From positions 1-7,919 of the forward strand of contig JAHEYE010000161.1 in assembly GCA_023251695.1 (NCBI GenBank): a DNA stretch of 7,919 nt, read 5' to 3'. Below are positions 6,281 to 7,919 of this stretch, piece by piece (the stretch's first letter is position 1; every line of letters starts with the position of its first letter). The notes below the pieces were generated by a model. It worked only from the letters and a program-made list of their open reading frames with translations, searched no databases and was not told the DNA's origin. This stretch comes from Sphingobacteriaceae bacterium. Its GTDB lineage: Bacteria > Bacteroidota > Bacteroidia > B-17B0 > Aurantibacillaceae. The position numbers were made by a program, and so were the translations under genes.

Positions 6281-7027
6281 ATGAGTAATAAAAAAAACAG
6301 AACAGTATTAGTGACCGGCGCAACAGGCGGCCTCGGTACCGCCATGTGTAAAAAATTATATCAGGATGGTTTTAATGTTGTAGGAAATTATCATACCAAA
6401 GAAAAAGCCGAAAAATGGTTAGTGCAAATGAAGAGCGAAGGCTTTAATATTAAATTATTTTATGGCGATGTTTCAGATTTCGACAGCGCTTTGGAAATGA
6501 TAAAAAAAATTGAAGCGGAAGTCGGAACCATTGACACGCTCGTGAATAATGCAGGTATAACACGCGACAGTCGCCTTGTGAATATGAAAAAAGAAGATTG
6601 GTACGCCGTCATTAATACAAATCTTAACAGCGTTTTCAATTGTACAAAAAATGTTCTCGATGGCATGATTGAACGTAAGTTCGGCCGTATTATTAATATT
6701 TCCTCTGTTAACGGTCAGCGCGGGCAATTCGGACAAACGAATTACAGTGCGGCAAAAGCAGGCATGCATGGCTTCACAAAATCGTTGGCGATGGAAGTGG
6801 CACGTTACGGAATTACAGTAAATACAATTTCTCCCGGTTATATTGGTACTGATATGGTAATGGCTGTTCCTGAAAAAGTATTAAATCAAATCGTTGCTCA
6901 AATTCCAATGGGACGCGTTGGCGGAACTCATGAAGTAGCGCACCTTGTCAGCTTTTTAGCCAGCGAAGAAACAAGCTTTATTACCGGAGCGAATTACTCT
7001 ATTAATGGAGGACAACATGTTTATTAG
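6281..7027 (+). CDS. phaB: NADPH-dependent acetoacetyl-CoA reductase PhaB
   Basis: PhaB reduces acetoacetyl-CoA to (R)-3-hydroxybutyryl-CoA, the main PHA monomer, in the cytoplasm. It is a 248-residue classical short-chain dehydrogenase. The Rossmann motif T-G-A-T-G-G-L-G is at 12-19 and N-N-A-G at 89-92. The catalytic residues are Ser142, Tyr155 and Lys159. The substrate-pocket residues of Cupriavidus necator PhaB are present with a constant shift of two: Asp96, Gln149, Phe150, Gln152 and Tyr187, within the distinctive stretch N-G-Q-R-G-Q-F-G-Q-T-N-Y-S (144-156). That stretch separates PhaB from the related FabG, which is the alternative reading. The C-terminal N-G-G-Q-H (243-247) also fits. 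It lies downstream of phaJ in the same direction, probably in one operon, but the 81-bp gap is filled by a palindrome. A second palindrome follows its stop codon. Confidence 0.95.
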   Translation: MSNKKNRTVLVTGATGGLGTAMCKKLYQDGFNVVGNYHTKEKAEKWLVQMKSEGFNIKLFYGDVSDFDSALEMIKKIEAEVGTIDTLVNNAGITRDSRLVNMKKEDWYAVINTNLNSVFNCTKNVLDGMIERKFGRIINISSVNGQRGQFGQTNYSAAKAGMHGFTKSLAMEVARYGITVNTISPGYIGTDMVMAVPEKVLNQIVAQIPMGRVGGTHEVAHLVSFLASEETSFITGANYSINGGQHVY

Positions 7028-7030
7028 AAT

Positions 7031-7120
7031 GGAAAATGTAAGAGGGAAAATGGATAATGTTTAACTCTCTGATTTCCATCATCCCTATTCCATTTTACAT
7101 CATCCCTCTTACATTTTACC
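7031..7120. repeat. Palindromic repeat element after phaB
   Basis: A perfect 15-bp inverted repeat, AAAATGTAAGAGGGA at 7033-7047 and its complement at 7103-7117, starts 5 bp after the phaB stop. An inner pair, AAAATGGA (7047-7054) and TCCATTTT (7089-7096), and an outer GG/CC pair with one bulged base extend the structure. The right side repeats related motifs (C-A-T-T-T-T-A-C and C-C-C-T variants at 7083-7133), so the element looks built from degenerate tandem units folded into a palindrome. Its sequence is unrelated to the palindrome before phaB. No T-run follows, so it is not a canonical terminator, but it may protect the 3' end of the phaJ-phaB message. Confidence 0.75.
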
Positions 7121-7142
7121 TTTTACATCCCCCTATTTGGGG

Positions 7143-7173
7143 TTGCTCACTTTAAATAAAAAACCTATTTTTA
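7143..7173 (+). promoter_or_regulatory. Likely promoter of the peptide transporter gene
   Basis: TTG (7143-7145), 20 bp and TATTTTTA (7166-7173) match TTG-N19-21-TAnnTTTG except for the last base, which is A and is followed by G. Initiation near 7180 gives a leader of about 12 nt. It lies between the post-phaB palindrome and the transporter, so the transporter is probably transcribed separately. Confidence 0.5.
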
Positions 7174-7191
7174 GCAAACTAAATTAAATCT

Positions 7192-7919
7192 ATGAACCAA
7201 ACTAGTCAATCAAGTCATCCAAAAGGACTTTGGGTATTATTCGGAACTGAAATGTGGGAACGCTTCAACTTTTACGGAATGCGTGCGATTCTTACTCTAT
7301 TTATGGTTAATGCACTAATGATGAAGGAAGCAGATTCCTCATTAATTTACGGAGGATTTTTAGGCTTATGTTATTTAACACCGATGTTAGGTGGTTTTAT
7401 TTCTGACCGTTTTTTCGGAAACAGAAATTGCATTATGCTTGGTGGATTAATGATGGCTGCCGGTCAGTTGATTTTATTCGGAAGCGCAAGTGTATTTGGC
7501 TCGAACATTGATTTGGCAAAAACATTATTATGGGTTGCTTTAACTATTATTATTTTCGGTAATGGTTTCTTCAAACCAAACATCTCTAGTATGGTGGGAA
7601 GCTTATATCCTAAACAAGAGAAAAGTAAATTAGATACTGCATTCACTATTTTTTACATGGGTATTAACTTAGGGGCATTTTTAGGTCAGTTAATTTGTCC
7701 TTTAGTTGGTGATGTAAAAGATGCCGGTGGTATTCGTGATATCCATGCCTTTAAATGGGGATTCTTAGCAGCTGCAATAGCTATGTTAATTGGTACTGCA
7801 GTTTTTTATTTATTGAAAAACAAGTACGTGTTAACTCCTGAAGGAAAACCATTAGGAGGGCTACCATCGAAAAATGATGCTTCAGATTTTGAAGAAGGTG
7901 AATCACAAAAAGCAGTTTT
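7192..7919 (+). CDS. POT/PTR2-family proton-coupled peptide transporter, N-terminal part
   Basis: This is an inner-membrane MFS transporter of the POT family that imports di- and tripeptides with protons. The frame is open from the ATG at 7192 to the right edge (242 codons plus two bases, about half of the usual 450-550 residues), so it is cut by the window, not truncated in the genome as far as can be seen. The POT hallmark E-M-W-E-R-F-N-F-Y (20-28) is the conserved ExxERFxYY proton and peptide site, with Phe in place of the first Tyr. The MFS loop motif G-G-F-I-S-D-R-F-F-G (67-76) follows, then the PTR2 signature around G-F-F-K-P-N-I-S-S (125-133). The fragment covers about the first six membrane helices and then a charged loop (from about 210). 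No PHA link is evident. The exact substrate cannot be told. Confidence 0.92.
   Translation, partial: MNQTSQSSHPKGLWVLFGTEMWERFNFYGMRAILTLFMVNALMMKEADSSLIYGGFLGLCYLTPMLGGFISDRFFGNRNCIMLGGLMMAAGQLILFGSASVFGSNIDLAKTLLWVALTIIIFGNGFFKPNISSMVGSLYPKQEKSKLDTAFTIFYMGINLGAFLGQLICPLVGDVKDAGGIRDIHAFKWGFLAAAIAMLIGTAVFYLLKNKYVLTPEGKPLGGLPSKNDASDFEEGESQKAV

Noticed and set aside
6460..6769. Two minus-strand frames opposite phaB, and one (7464-7646) opposite the transporter
   Set aside because: Both regions are covered by strongly conserved plus-strand genes, and the antisense products show no family features.
7129..7142. CCCC-N-GGGG mini-hairpin before the transporter
   Set aside because: It is a four-base-pair stem without a T-run, so it is not supportable as a terminator.

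Overview
The window comes from an AT-rich member of the Bacteroidota. The genus cannot be told from this sequence. The signs are start codons without Shine-Dalgarno sequences, promoter-like TTG-N19-21-TAnnTTTG elements (the clearest lies at 5731-5760), a lipoprotein-free signal peptide ending in N-A-Q, and the style of the protein families. All genes use the standard code, and no RNA gene, insertion sequence or CRISPR array is visible.

The core is a polyhydroxyalkanoate (PHA) storage-polymer locus of the class III (PhaC+PhaE) type, arranged in two divergent arms around a 236-bp AT-rich intergenic region (5556-5791). The leftward arm reads phaE (5555-4203), a strong intrinsic terminator, a 601-residue polytopic membrane protein resembling GT-C glycosyltransferases (4127-2322), phaC (2225-1176), fabD (1094-207), and the start of a secreted or outer-membrane protein cut by the window edge (198-1). 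The rightward arm reads phaJ (5792-6199), phaB (6281-7027), and then, from its own likely promoter, a POT/PTR2 peptide transporter cut by the right edge (7192-7919).

The inferred pathway is as follows. PhaB reduces acetoacetyl-CoA to (R)-3-hydroxybutyryl-CoA. PhaJ hydrates enoyl-CoA from beta-oxidation to (R)-3-hydroxyacyl-CoA. PhaC, activated by PhaE, polymerises these monomers. FabD supplies malonyl-ACP to fatty-acid synthesis and is probably a housekeeping neighbour. No beta-ketothiolase (PhaA), depolymerase or separate phasin is in the window.

Points worth a second look are: a PHA synthase nucleophile motif reading S-I-C-Q-G instead of G-x-C-x-G; a long Asn/Gln- and Trp/Tyr-rich PhaE; the separation of phaE from phaC by a terminator and an unrelated membrane gene; and two different long imperfect palindromes placed directly after phaJ and directly after phaB, which look like members of interspersed intergenic repeat families. 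This is mostly a recognisable system with unusual architecture. I do not see evidence for a wholly new one.
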